Assembly (NCBI GenBank): GCA_023141075.1
Contig: JAGLKL010000105.1
Span: 1-5,185, forward strand
From: Alphaproteobacteria bacterium
Lineage (GTDB): Bacteria > Pseudomonadota > Alphaproteobacteria > Micavibrionales > Micavibrionaceae
Length of the DNA stretch: 5,185 nt
Reading direction: 5' to 3'
Shown here: positions 1 through 4,635 of the stretch, one piece after another
Numbering within the stretch: the first letter of the stretch is position 1
How the letters are laid out: every line of letters begins with the position of its first letter
Made by a program: the position numbers and the translations under genes
The notes under the pieces: model-generated
The model's database searches: none
The model's input: the letters and a program-made list of their open reading frames with translations, nothing else
Told to the model about the DNA's origin: nothing

Positions 1-80
1 AAAGGGGTAAATAACACCAAAAACACAGCAAAATCAAAGCTTTATAGGAAATCCACGCTCTATCTTGCTAAATCCCTCAA

Positions 81-112
81 CTTCGTGTAGCACTTCGGGG
101 GTACAAACGAAG
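81..112 (+). promoter_or_regulatory. Imperfect hairpin with UUCG loop in the leader of the 87-aa gene
   Basis: CTTCGT (81-86) pairs with ACGAAG (107-112). A two-base AA bulge follows, then GTA (87-89) pairs with TAC (102-104). Further isolated C-G pairs, separated by mismatches, close on a UUCG tetraloop (94-97). The only Shine-Dalgarno-like stretch before the ATG at 126, GAAGG at 109-113, lies almost wholly inside the 3' arm. Folding could therefore limit ribosome access. No T-run follows, so it does not look like a Rho-independent terminator. The fold was done by eye. Regulation by this hairpin is inference. Confidence 0.35.
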
Positions 113-125
113 GCACACAAGACCC

Positions 126-389
126 ATGAGCAACAATAACGAGACAAATCTGGATGCACTCATCCTCGCCGCTGCTACCAAAGAGCCGCAAAAGACCGCA
201 GTTCTTATCTCCAAAATTTTCGATGATTCATCTTTTGATAAAGAAAATAGCACCGCTCAGGATGTAGCCAACCGTATCCGCGTTTTGGTAGAAGACGGCA
301 AGCTGGAGGCAGCGGGTAATATCCGTCGTTGGCGCGATAGTACTGTGCGTCTTTTGGGAAAGTCTAAAGCGGAGAACTTCCAAATATAG
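126..389 (+). CDS. Small hypothetical protein, DUF3658-like C-terminal region
   Basis: This is an 87-residue soluble protein with no signal peptide or membrane segment. The C-terminal half has the pattern 'DVANRIRVLVEDGKLEAAGN' followed by 'IRRWRDSTVRL'. It resembles the end of DUF3658 proteins, where a helical segment leads to 'L-x2-G-x-L-x3-G-x3-WR-x-S-x-VRL'. The family assignment rests on remembered pattern and is tentative. No biochemical role is known to me. The start at 126 is the only ATG, GTG or TTG in this frame after an in-frame stop at 69-71. Its Shine-Dalgarno (GAAGG, 109-113) is weak, sits about 12 nt upstream and is buried in a hairpin. The gene lies 86 bp upstream of the threonine dehydratase start on the same strand. 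Because ilvA has its own promoter, shared transcription is possible but not required. Confidence 0.75.
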   Translation: MSNNNETNLDALILAAATKEPQKTAVLISKIFDDSSFDKENSTAQDVANRIRVLVEDGKLEAAGNIRRWRDSTVRLLGKSKAENFQI

Positions 390-429
390 CAGACGCATTA
401 TAAAATGAGCATGCTATAAAAGCTATGGG

Positions 430-457
430 TTTAGACCCTAAGTTAAGCTACTATAAT
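430..457 (+). promoter_or_regulatory. Candidate sigma70-like promoter of the threonine dehydratase gene
   Basis: A perfect TATAAT lies at 452-457. A TTTAGA at 430-435 (4 of 6 matches to TTGACA) lies 16 bp upstream of it. Transcription would begin near 464, giving a leader of about 12 nt ahead of the ATG at 476. The -35 half overlaps a small GGGT-TTAG-ACCC hairpin (427-438). The promoter is predicted by eye only. Confidence 0.5.
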
Positions 458-464
458 AGTCAAA

Positions 465-472
465 AAGGTGAG
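465..472 (+). promoter_or_regulatory. Shine-Dalgarno that sets the threonine dehydratase start at 476
   Basis: AAGGTGAG lies 3 nt before the ATG at 476, with the GG core about 7 nt upstream of it. An in-frame ATG 51 bp further upstream (425) has no such site. It would also add 17 residues that do not look like the family, and it would lie upstream of the predicted transcription start. Confidence 0.7.
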
Positions 473-475
473 AAA

Positions 476-1687
476 ATGACCGTAACTTACGAAGATGTGT
501 GCAAAGCACAAGAGAAGATAAAAGGCTCGGTAATGCGAACACCGACAGTTAAGGCAACAAGACTATCAATGCATTTAGGTATTGATCTTTATCTTAAGCT
601 GGAAAATTTACAGCACACCAGCGCCTTTAAGGCACGCGGAGCGCTTAACAAGCTTCTGTCTTTAAGTGAAGACCAGCGCAAGAAAGGTGTTATTGCGTGC
701 AGTGCCGGCAATCATGCACAAGGTGTTGCCTATAATGCTAAGAATTTAGGAATTTCTTCGACCATTGTTATGCCGAAACGCACACCGTTTAATAAGATAA
801 AACGCACAGAGGATTTCGGTGCAAAAATTATTTTATATGGCGAGGATTTTGATGAATCAGTCGGTGAAACTTTACGTCTGGCTAAAAAACATAAATTGGC
901 TCTCATCCACCCTTTTGATGATGATGCGGTAATAGCAGGGCAAGGTACGCTGGGTCTTGAGATGATGGAGCAGCAGCCGGACCTTGATGTTGTAGTTGTA
1001 CCCATAGGTGGCGGCGGACTCATTGCCGGAGTTGCCACAGCGGTTAAGGGCATAAAATCTGAAATAGAGGTATATGGGGCGCAAGCGGAGAATTTTGATG
1101 CCATTCTGGCTAAAAGGGAAAACCGTGATTTTATAGGGGGTCAACCCACAATTGCCGAAGGAATTGCTGTCAAGAGACCTGCGGAAAACAATATTAAAGT
1201 CATAGATAAGCTGGTTGATCGCGTTTTTTCTGCTACTGAACGTGAGATTGAATGCGCAGTATATAATCTTCTGAACGAGGAAAAACTGGTCACAGAAGGA
1301 GCGGCAGGAGCGGCGCTTGCTGTTATCACAAAAAACATTCAATACTTCAAAGGCAAAAAGGTTGGCATGATTGTTTGTGGCGGAAATATTGACTCACGAA
1401 TGCTTTCGACCCTGATAATGCGGGGGCTTATCCGTGATGGCCGTATTACGCGTCTGACTTTTGAAATTGATGACACGCCGGGTCAGCTTTCTACAATTTC
1501 GCGCCTAATCGGGGATTCGGGTGCAAATGTGATTGAGGTTATTCACCAGCGCATGATGCAAACTGTCTCTTTAAAACGCGCCGAGCTGGAAGTTGTGATT
1601 GAAGCACGCGACCGCCATCATGTTGACGATATCATCCGTTTACTGGAAGATGAAGGCTTCTCTGTCAAGGCATCACGCGACGTTTAG
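476..1687 (+). CDS. ilvA: Threonine ammonia-lyase (threonine dehydratase), PLP fold plus C-terminal ACT domain
   Basis: This enzyme deaminates L-threonine (often also L-serine) to 2-oxobutanoate and ammonia in the cytosol, the first committed step towards isoleucine. Starting at 476 it has 403 residues, which matches the medium-length threonine ammonia-lyase family with one ACT domain. The fold-type II PLP domain fills about residues 1-320. The Schiff-base lysine is K52 in 'SAFKARGA', 'SAGNHAQG' (76-83) is the substrate loop, the phosphate-binding glycine loop is 'GGGGL' (178-182), and 'CGGN' (301-304) closes the site. Residues about 325-403 form an ACT domain ('TFEIDDTPGQLSTISRLI'), the likely effector-binding part. 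All expected catalytic motifs are present. A longer start at 425 (420 residues) is open but disfavoured. The gene ends 3 bp from the convergent zur stop. The symbol ilvA versus tdcB cannot be decided from sequence alone; the ACT domain and chromosomal setting favour a biosynthetic or dual role. Confidence 0.93.
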   Translation: MTVTYEDVCKAQEKIKGSVMRTPTVKATRLSMHLGIDLYLKLENLQHTSAFKARGALNKLLSLSEDQRKKGVIACSAGNHAQGVAYNAKNLGISSTIVMPKRTPFNKIKRTEDFGAKIILYGEDFDESVGETLRLAKKHKLALIHPFDDDAVIAGQGTLGLEMMEQQPDLDVVVVPIGGGGLIAGVATAVKGIKSEIEVYGAQAENFDAILAKRENRDFIGGQPTIAEGIAVKRPAENNIKVIDKLVDRVFSATEREIECAVYNLLNEEKLVTEGAAGAALAVITKNIQYFKGKKVGMIVCGGNIDSRMLSTLIMRGLIRDGRITRLTFEIDDTPGQLSTISRLIGDSGANVIEVIHQRMMQTVSLKRAELEVVIEARDRHHVDDIIRLLEDEGFSVKASRDV

Positions 1688-1690
1688 ACC

Positions 1691-2161
1691 CTAATCATCG
1701 TCGCATGGATTGTCACAAGGGCTGGAGCTGCGCACGCGGCATTTTGAGCATTCTCCGTGTACTTCGATATTCCAGTATTTCAGGCAAAAGTCCTGTGAGG
1801 AGAGCTTTTCCTCAAAATTTTCCGGCAATTCGCACAAATGGATCTCTTCGACATTACCGCAGACATCACAGATCATGAACTGTGAGCCTGTATGTTTGTG
1901 ATCGGATACGCAAGGTGTATAGGCGTTTAAAGATTCAATACGGTGAATAAAACCATGCAGCGTAAGAAAATCCAAAGCGCGATATGCTGTTGGTGGCTTA
2001 GGGTTTTTGATATCTTTGCCCATCAGTCCTAACACATCATAGGCGGTAATAGGCTTTTTTGCGCTTTGCACAATTTTAAATGCACAAAGTCGGGGAGGGG
2101 TCACGCGTAAATTATGGCTTGAACAATAATTTATGAAATTCTTTTCTGCTCTTTTTTTCAT
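1691..2161 (-). CDS. zur: Fur-family zinc uptake regulator Zur
   Basis: This 156-residue cytosolic repressor would bind DNA when loaded with zinc and switch off zinc-uptake genes (znuABC and similar), none of which is in this window. Residues 1-82 form the winged helix; the recognition-helix region 'PPTAYRALDFLTLHGFIHRI' (56-75) is typical of Zur rather than Fur or PerR. The C-terminal half is the metal-binding dimerisation domain. The structural zinc site is two CxxC pairs, C98/C101 ('CDVC') and C138/C141 ('CSKC'). C84, H88/H90, H108 and H135 are candidate ligands of the sensing sites. An unusual tail, 'SSSPCDNPCDDD', adds two cysteines and several aspartates. No Shine-Dalgarno precedes the ATG. 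A TATACT box 7 nt upstream suggests a leaderless transcript. The next internal Met (about residue 47) would delete much of the DNA-binding domain, so this start is kept. Its 3' end nearly abuts the threonine dehydratase gene. Confidence 0.92.
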   Translation of the reverse strand: MKKRAEKNFINYCSSHNLRVTPPRLCAFKIVQSAKKPITAYDVLGLMGKDIKNPKPPTAYRALDFLTLHGFIHRIESLNAYTPCVSDHKHTGSQFMICDVCGNVEEIHLCELPENFEEKLSSQDFCLKYWNIEVHGECSKCRVRSSSPCDNPCDDD

Positions 2162-2168
2162 GGTAAAT

Positions 2169-2197
2169 AGTATATAAGCGGCACACCAATATATCTA
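2169..2197 (-). promoter_or_regulatory. Candidate zur promoter, placed for a leaderless mRNA
   Basis: Read on the - strand, TATACT (2174-2169) lies 17 bp after TAGATA (2197-2192), which has 4 of 6 matches to TTGACA. Only 7 nt separate TATACT from the zur ATG at 2161, so transcription should begin at or next to the start codon. This fits the absence of a Shine-Dalgarno. It is a prediction from consensus only. Confidence 0.45.
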
Positions 2198-2213
2198 TCC
2201 TGAATATATCTAT
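2188..2213. repeat. 11-bp direct repeat upstream of zur (possible operator)
   Basis: AATATATCTAT occurs at 2188-2198 and again, identically, at 2203-2213, separated by CCTG, with a 15-bp period. The zur-proximal copy covers the predicted zur -35 element. The placement suits a regulator site, possibly for autoregulation. Known Zur and Fur sites are usually inverted repeats, so the binding protein is uncertain. Confidence 0.5.
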
Positions 2214-2288
2214 GTATGTGATTTTTATTAGCGTTGTTTACACCTTTCAGATAAAGGACGTAAATACGAATAGGCTCAAGAGAATCCG

Positions 2289-2360
2289 TTAAAAGCCGCT
2301 TGGACACCCGTTAAATCGGCTGCCGCACGCGCTGTTACTTCCAGTACAAATATCACACAT
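2289..2360 (-). CDS. Possible 23-aa cysteine-containing microprotein overlapping the secreted-protein stop
   Basis: An ATG (2360-2358) shares one base with the TAA stop of the upstream secreted-protein gene (TAATG arrangement). It opens a 23-codon frame ending in TAA at 2291-2289. The peptide begins MCDIC and has four cysteines, no hydrophobic segment and no signal peptide. Overlapping stop and start codons can allow translational coupling, but such overlaps also arise by chance. Base use argues against it: third positions are richer in G+C than first positions, unlike normal genes here. The frame in line with the upstream gene beyond its stop looks more protein-like. I recognise no family, and this is a low-confidence candidate. 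Confidence 0.15.
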   Translation of the reverse strand: MCDICTGSNSACGSRFNGCPSGF

Positions 2361-2839
2361 TATCGGCTTTTATTGCGACACCGTGTGCAGGAACTGCCGC
2401 CATTGAACATGTCATCGGAAGCCCAGAACGGAGGCCCTGAGGATGCGTCTATTGAAGGAATTTTCTTTCCGCAGCGTGCATATATCGTTTCCATCTCTTC
2501 ATATTCTTCCGACATAAAGAAATCATAGACCTTTGACATTTTTGCCAAATAGCTCTTTCCTCTTGCCGGTGTATCCGCTACTTTCGACACTCCATCTTCC
2601 AGATTTTGCATGTTTTTCATATGACGATTATATTTCCCGACATTCCTTTTTGCCACGCGATTAAAAATGCTGATCTTTCCTAAATCTTCGTTGGTGCATT
2701 TTTCAGAATCGTGTTTCGAAGAGGTCGATGCGCCCCTGCCACTATCTGCTGTATAATTTTGCGCCCGGACATTGGAAATATCAAATGTACTTATGATAAA
2801 AAGTAAAAATAAAAGGCTTATAAACACACGTTTGGACAT
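2360..2839 (-). CDS. Secreted hypothetical protein with signal peptide and four cysteines
   Basis: This 159-residue protein belongs to no family I recognise. Residues 1-26 are a classical Sec signal peptide: basic 'SKR', then a hydrophobic core (about 5-19), with likely cleavage after 'VRA' (24-26) before Q27. There is no lipobox cysteine, so a periplasmic or secreted soluble product is expected. The mature part is hydrophilic and Lys/Met/Glu-rich. It has a helical middle (about 55-125, e.g. 'EEYEEMETIYARC') and a low-complexity Ser/Gly start. The mature cysteines are C48, C123, C151 and C154; the last two form a C-terminal 'SSCTRC', and two disulfides are possible. The start is supported by AGGA about 8 nt before the ATG and an upstream TATATT. 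It is divergent from phoH and upstream of zur on the same strand. Zinc regulation is conceivable, but nothing in the sequence shows it. Function unknown. Confidence 0.72.
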   Translation of the reverse strand: MSKRVFISLLFLLFIISTFDISNVRAQNYTADSGRGASTSSKHDSEKCTNEDLGKISIFNRVAKRNVGKYNRHMKNMQNLEDGVSKVADTPARGKSYLAKMSKVYDFFMSEEYEEMETIYARCGKKIPSIDASSGPPFWASDDMFNGGSSCTRCRNKSR

Positions 2840-2854
2840 TGGTTTTTCCTAATG

Positions 2855-2883
2855 AATATAATTAACTAAAATAGTTTGTTCAG
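2855..2883 (-). promoter_or_regulatory. Candidate promoter of the secreted-protein gene
   Basis: On the - strand a TATATT (2860-2855) lies about 16 bp downstream of a TGAACA-like hexamer near 2882-2877. The Shine-Dalgarno AGGA and the ATG at 2839 follow. The -35 match is weak (4 of 6). A tandem GTTCAGGTTCAG (2878-2889, + strand) overlaps the -35 area and could be an activator or repressor site. Confidence 0.3.
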
Positions 2884-2993
2884 GTTCAGTATCTTTACGA
2901 ACTAACTACTATATATTTTAGCGCTTTTTTTGTAATTTTGCACAGTTTAAAATGATTTTTGTGGGAAAAACATGCTTTTTTACTCGTTTTTTG

Positions 2994-3002
2994 TGCTATT
3001 AT
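2994..3002 (+). promoter_or_regulatory. Possible extended -10 element for phoH
   Basis: TGC directly precedes TATTAT (2997-3002), matching the TGn extended -10 pattern. No good -35 is visible 16-18 bp upstream. If used, the phoH mRNA would have an unusually long leader of about 175 nt containing the dyad and pyrimidine tract. Tentative. Confidence 0.3.
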
Positions 3003-3043
3003 GTCTTTGTGAATGTATCGTACTTAATATCCTTCTCAAATAC

Positions 3044-3059
3044 TTTAGAACGGTCTAAA
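3044..3059. repeat. Small dyad upstream of phoH
   Basis: TTTAGA (3044-3049) and TCTAAA (3054-3059) are perfect inverted arms around ACGG. This could be an operator half-site pair or a weak RNA hairpin in the phoH leader. A second, wider inverted pair surrounds it: AATATCCT (3026-3033) and AGGATATT (3072-3079). Confidence 0.4.
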
Positions 3060-3080
3060 CGGATCAAAAGGAGGATATTT

Positions 3081-3160
3081 CTCTACTTTAATTCTTCCTT
3101 AATATCCCTTCCCCCTTTATTTCCCCCCCCCTTTATTTCCTAAGTTTTCTTTCCTCCCAA
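3081..3160 (+). repeat. Pyrimidine tract with 14-bp direct repeat and 9-C run before phoH
   Basis: The top strand is almost purely C and T from about 3081 to 3158. CCCCCTTTATTTCC occurs at 3111-3124 and again at 3127-3140, a 16-bp period, and nine consecutive C lie at 3123-3131. Such runs are prone to slippage and may give length variants. Unstructured pyrimidine-rich RNA of this kind can also serve as a protein or Rho loading site, which here is inference. Confidence 0.6.
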
Positions 3161-3182
3161 CACAATCAGGAGAACCAAAGCC

Positions 3183-3932
3183 ATGGCCAAAAAATCTCGT
3201 AAAAACCGTAACAATGTATCTTACAGAGAAAATGTCGTGCACCCTTCCACTTTCAAAAAAGATGGATGGCATCCCCTAGATGAGGAAATCGACGGGCGCA
3301 GGGATCGGCGCTACGTTAAAAACATTAAGCCACGTTCGGAAGGACAGGAAAAGCTTTTACAATCAATCAATGATTATAGTTTAACGCTGGCTGTCGGTCC
3401 GGCGGGAACAGGGAAAACATATCTGGCCATCGCCTTTGCTGTGCAGGCGCTGGAAAAAGGTGAGATCGAGCGTATTATTCTTTCGCGTCCGGCGATGGAG
3501 GCCGGCGAGTCTTTAGGCTATTTGCCCGGTGATATGCAAGAGAAAATGGCGCCATATTTGCGACCGATTTATGATTCACTGGGTGATCGGTTGGGAGGCA
3601 AGCGCGTGCGTCAGCTTTTGAAAGAAGGCACGATCGAGATCGCTCCTATTGGCTTTATGCGGGGACGTACACTCAATAATGCCTTTGTAGTGATTGATGA
3701 GGCACAGAACTGCACCTATGGACAGCTTAAGATGATCCTTTCACGGCTTGGGTGGCACTCCACCATGATTGTTACGGGCGATCCGGATCAATCTGACTTG
3801 CTGGATGGTCTGTCCGGACTTTCGAAAATTGCCGATCGTTTAGATGCTTTGAAAAATGTAGCGGTGTGCCGCCTTAACCAAAGTGACATTGTACGTCACC
3901 CGCTTGTCGCTGAAATGCTGGACGTTTTATAG
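3183..3932 (+). CDS. PhoH-family ATPase, short stand-alone form
   Basis: This 249-residue cytosolic P-loop NTPase belongs to the PhoH family, whose members bind ATP and are linked to RNA metabolism and phosphate or other stress; the exact role is unsettled. A basic N-terminus (residues 1-45) lacks the extra N-terminal domain of longer YbeZ-type proteins, which run to about 320-350 residues. The core carries Walker A 'GPAGTGKT' (72-79), 'RPAMEAGESLGYLPGD' (102-117), Walker B 'VVIDEAQN' (169-176), 'TGDPDQSDL' (198-206) and the conserved 'DIVRHPLV' (235-242) near the C-terminus. All ATPase motifs are intact, so it is a complete short member rather than a fragment. The start at 3183 follows AGGAG (3168-3172) by 10 nt. 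No ybeY, lnt or corC neighbour, usual beside ybeZ, is present, so I leave the symbol blank. It may be co-transcribed with the membrane TerB-like gene 76 bp downstream. Confidence 0.92.
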   Translation: MAKKSRKNRNNVSYRENVVHPSTFKKDGWHPLDEEIDGRRDRRYVKNIKPRSEGQEKLLQSINDYSLTLAVGPAGTGKTYLAIAFAVQALEKGEIERIILSRPAMEAGESLGYLPGDMQEKMAPYLRPIYDSLGDRLGGKRVRQLLKEGTIEIAPIGFMRGRTLNNAFVVIDEAQNCTYGQLKMILSRLGWHSTMIVTGDPDQSDLLDGLSGLSKIADRLDALKNVAVCRLNQSDIVRHPLVAEMLDVL

Positions 3933-3948
3933 CGCAATTAATGCTTTA

Positions 3949-3969
3949 TATCAGGAATCATCCCTGATA
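3949..3969. promoter_or_regulatory. Dyad between phoH and the TerB-like gene (operator or weak terminator)
   Basis: TATCAGG (3949-3955) and CCTGATA (3963-3969) are perfect 7-bp inverted arms around a 7-nt centre. The following bases (AGATTTCTCGC) lack a T-run, so it is a poor Rho-independent terminator. Its size and symmetry fit a dimeric regulator site or an mRNA-stabilising hairpin. It lies 17 bp past the phoH stop and 39 bp before the next start. Confidence 0.5.
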
Positions 3970-4008
3970 AGATTTCTCGCATATTAACGGAGCAAAAAGG
4001 ATTTATTC

Positions 4009-4635
4009 ATGATCGTTACTAAATTTCTTGGCGGCGGATTAGCAATGTTCATCATCGGGATACTTGCCGCTTCCAGCTATATGTTCGAGATCATACTTAA
4101 TCCGAATATTTTTACAGCAGGCGCAGGAATGGCTGTGTTGGGCGCAGTGTTGATAATCCTGAGTATTCTTACTATGGCCGGTGGCGTCGTGGGTGACAGT
4201 ATGGGCGATTACAAGGCTATGCACGCCGGTGATAGTACGGTTTTTTCTGTCGGGTTGCTCAGATGCATGCTGGCAATCACGATTGCCGACGGGCGGATTG
4301 ATGATTCAGAAATCATGCAAACGTCGAAGATTTTCAAGCATCTTACCGGCACGTCTATAGATGATGAAACGATCAGATATACCGCTGAAGAGATGATGGA
4401 ACACGGCGCGGATATAGGGACTGAACTAGAGCACGTTGTACCAACACTTAATAAAGCGCTTAAGGAAAATGTGATTGTTGCCTCGCTTTACATTCTCGCT
4501 GCTGACGGGGATATGGATGAAGGTGAGCTGATGATGCTTGAAGATATCCGCGAAGCCTTGGGCGTGTCTTTTGGCAAATGCGAAAAGATTAAAAAAGATT
4601 TCCTTAAAAACCAAGCGAAGAAACTGAGCGCTTAA
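4009..4635 (+). CDS. Inner-membrane protein with two TM helices and a TerB-like domain
   Basis: This is a 208-residue protein. Two hydrophobic segments (about 7-29 and 37-62) anchor it in the membrane. The rest (about 75-205) is a helical TerB-like domain facing one side, probably the cytosol. The domain shows two similar acidic motifs, 'IADGRIDDSE' (92-101) and 'AADGDMDEGE' (164-173), the usual signature of the TerB/DjlA-like fold, in which conserved acidic residues bind metal. TerB-like domains occur in tellurite-resistance and many stress or envelope proteins; no ter cluster is present, so tellurite resistance should not be assumed. AAAAGG ends 8 nt before the ATG, supporting the start. 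There is no cleavable signal peptide. The gene sits 76 bp after phoH on the same strand, separated by a dyad, and converges on alr. The precise function is unknown. Confidence 0.8.
   Translation: MIVTKFLGGGLAMFIIGILAASSYMFEIILNPNIFTAGAGMAVLGAVLIILSILTMAGGVVGDSMGDYKAMHAGDSTVFSVGLLRCMLAITIADGRIDDSEIMQTSKIFKHLTGTSIDDETIRYTAEEMMEHGADIGTELEHVVPTLNKALKENVIVASLYILAADGDMDEGELMMLEDIREALGVSFGKCEKIKKDFLKNQAKKLSA

Larger units (their letters stand above)
2162..2357. other. Spacer between zur and the secreted-protein gene
   Basis: About 200 bp lie between the zur start and the 3' end of the secreted-protein gene; both genes are on the - strand. The zur-proximal part holds the direct repeat and promoter described separately. 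The remainder (about 2250-2357) has a repeated CCGTTAAA (2286-2293 and 2308-2315) and a short AGCCG/CGGCT complementary pair, with no T-run terminator. I see no tRNA and no convincing gene with a start codon. Confidence 0.5.
2840..3182. other. Divergent intergenic region between the secreted-protein gene and phoH
   Basis: This stretch holds no credible gene. The left third is A+T-rich and carries the candidate promoter of the secreted protein, a tandem GTTCAG pair and an imperfect inverted pair (AGTTTGTTC near 2873 against GAACTAACT near 2900). The middle has a possible extended -10 for phoH (2994-3002), a 6-bp dyad (3044-3059) and a strong Shine-Dalgarno with no start codon (3067-3074). The right part is an extreme pyrimidine tract (about 3080-3160). 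An open frame at 2952-3143 is Phe/Ile/Pro-rich, lacks a ribosome site and runs through the pyrimidine tract, so it is not taken as a gene. Confidence 0.55.

Noticed and set aside
1..80. Promoter or gene end at the left edge
   Set aside because: No convincing -35/-10 pair or reading frame with family features is visible; left unannotated.
730..1342. Three - strand open frames inside the threonine dehydratase gene
   Set aside because: They are antisense to a gene with intact catalytic motifs, have low-quality protein composition and lack ribosome sites.
2240..2310. Possible tRNA-like sequence on the - strand (GGTGTCCAAGCGG start resembling serine or leucine tRNAs)
   Set aside because: There is no matching acceptor stem, no proper GTTCGAATC T-loop and no consistent anticodon stem.
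2278..2529. Open + strand frame reading 'NPLKAAWTPVKSAARAV' and running antisense into the secreted-protein gene
   Set aside because: It has no start codon after the in-frame stop just upstream, and most of its length is antisense to a better-supported gene.
2952..3143. 63-codon + strand frame before phoH
   Set aside because: It is Phe/Ile/Pro-rich, has no Shine-Dalgarno, and its 3' half is the translated pyrimidine tract.
3949..3980. Rho-independent terminator after phoH
   Set aside because: The stem is good, but no T-run follows on either strand; listed as a dyad instead.
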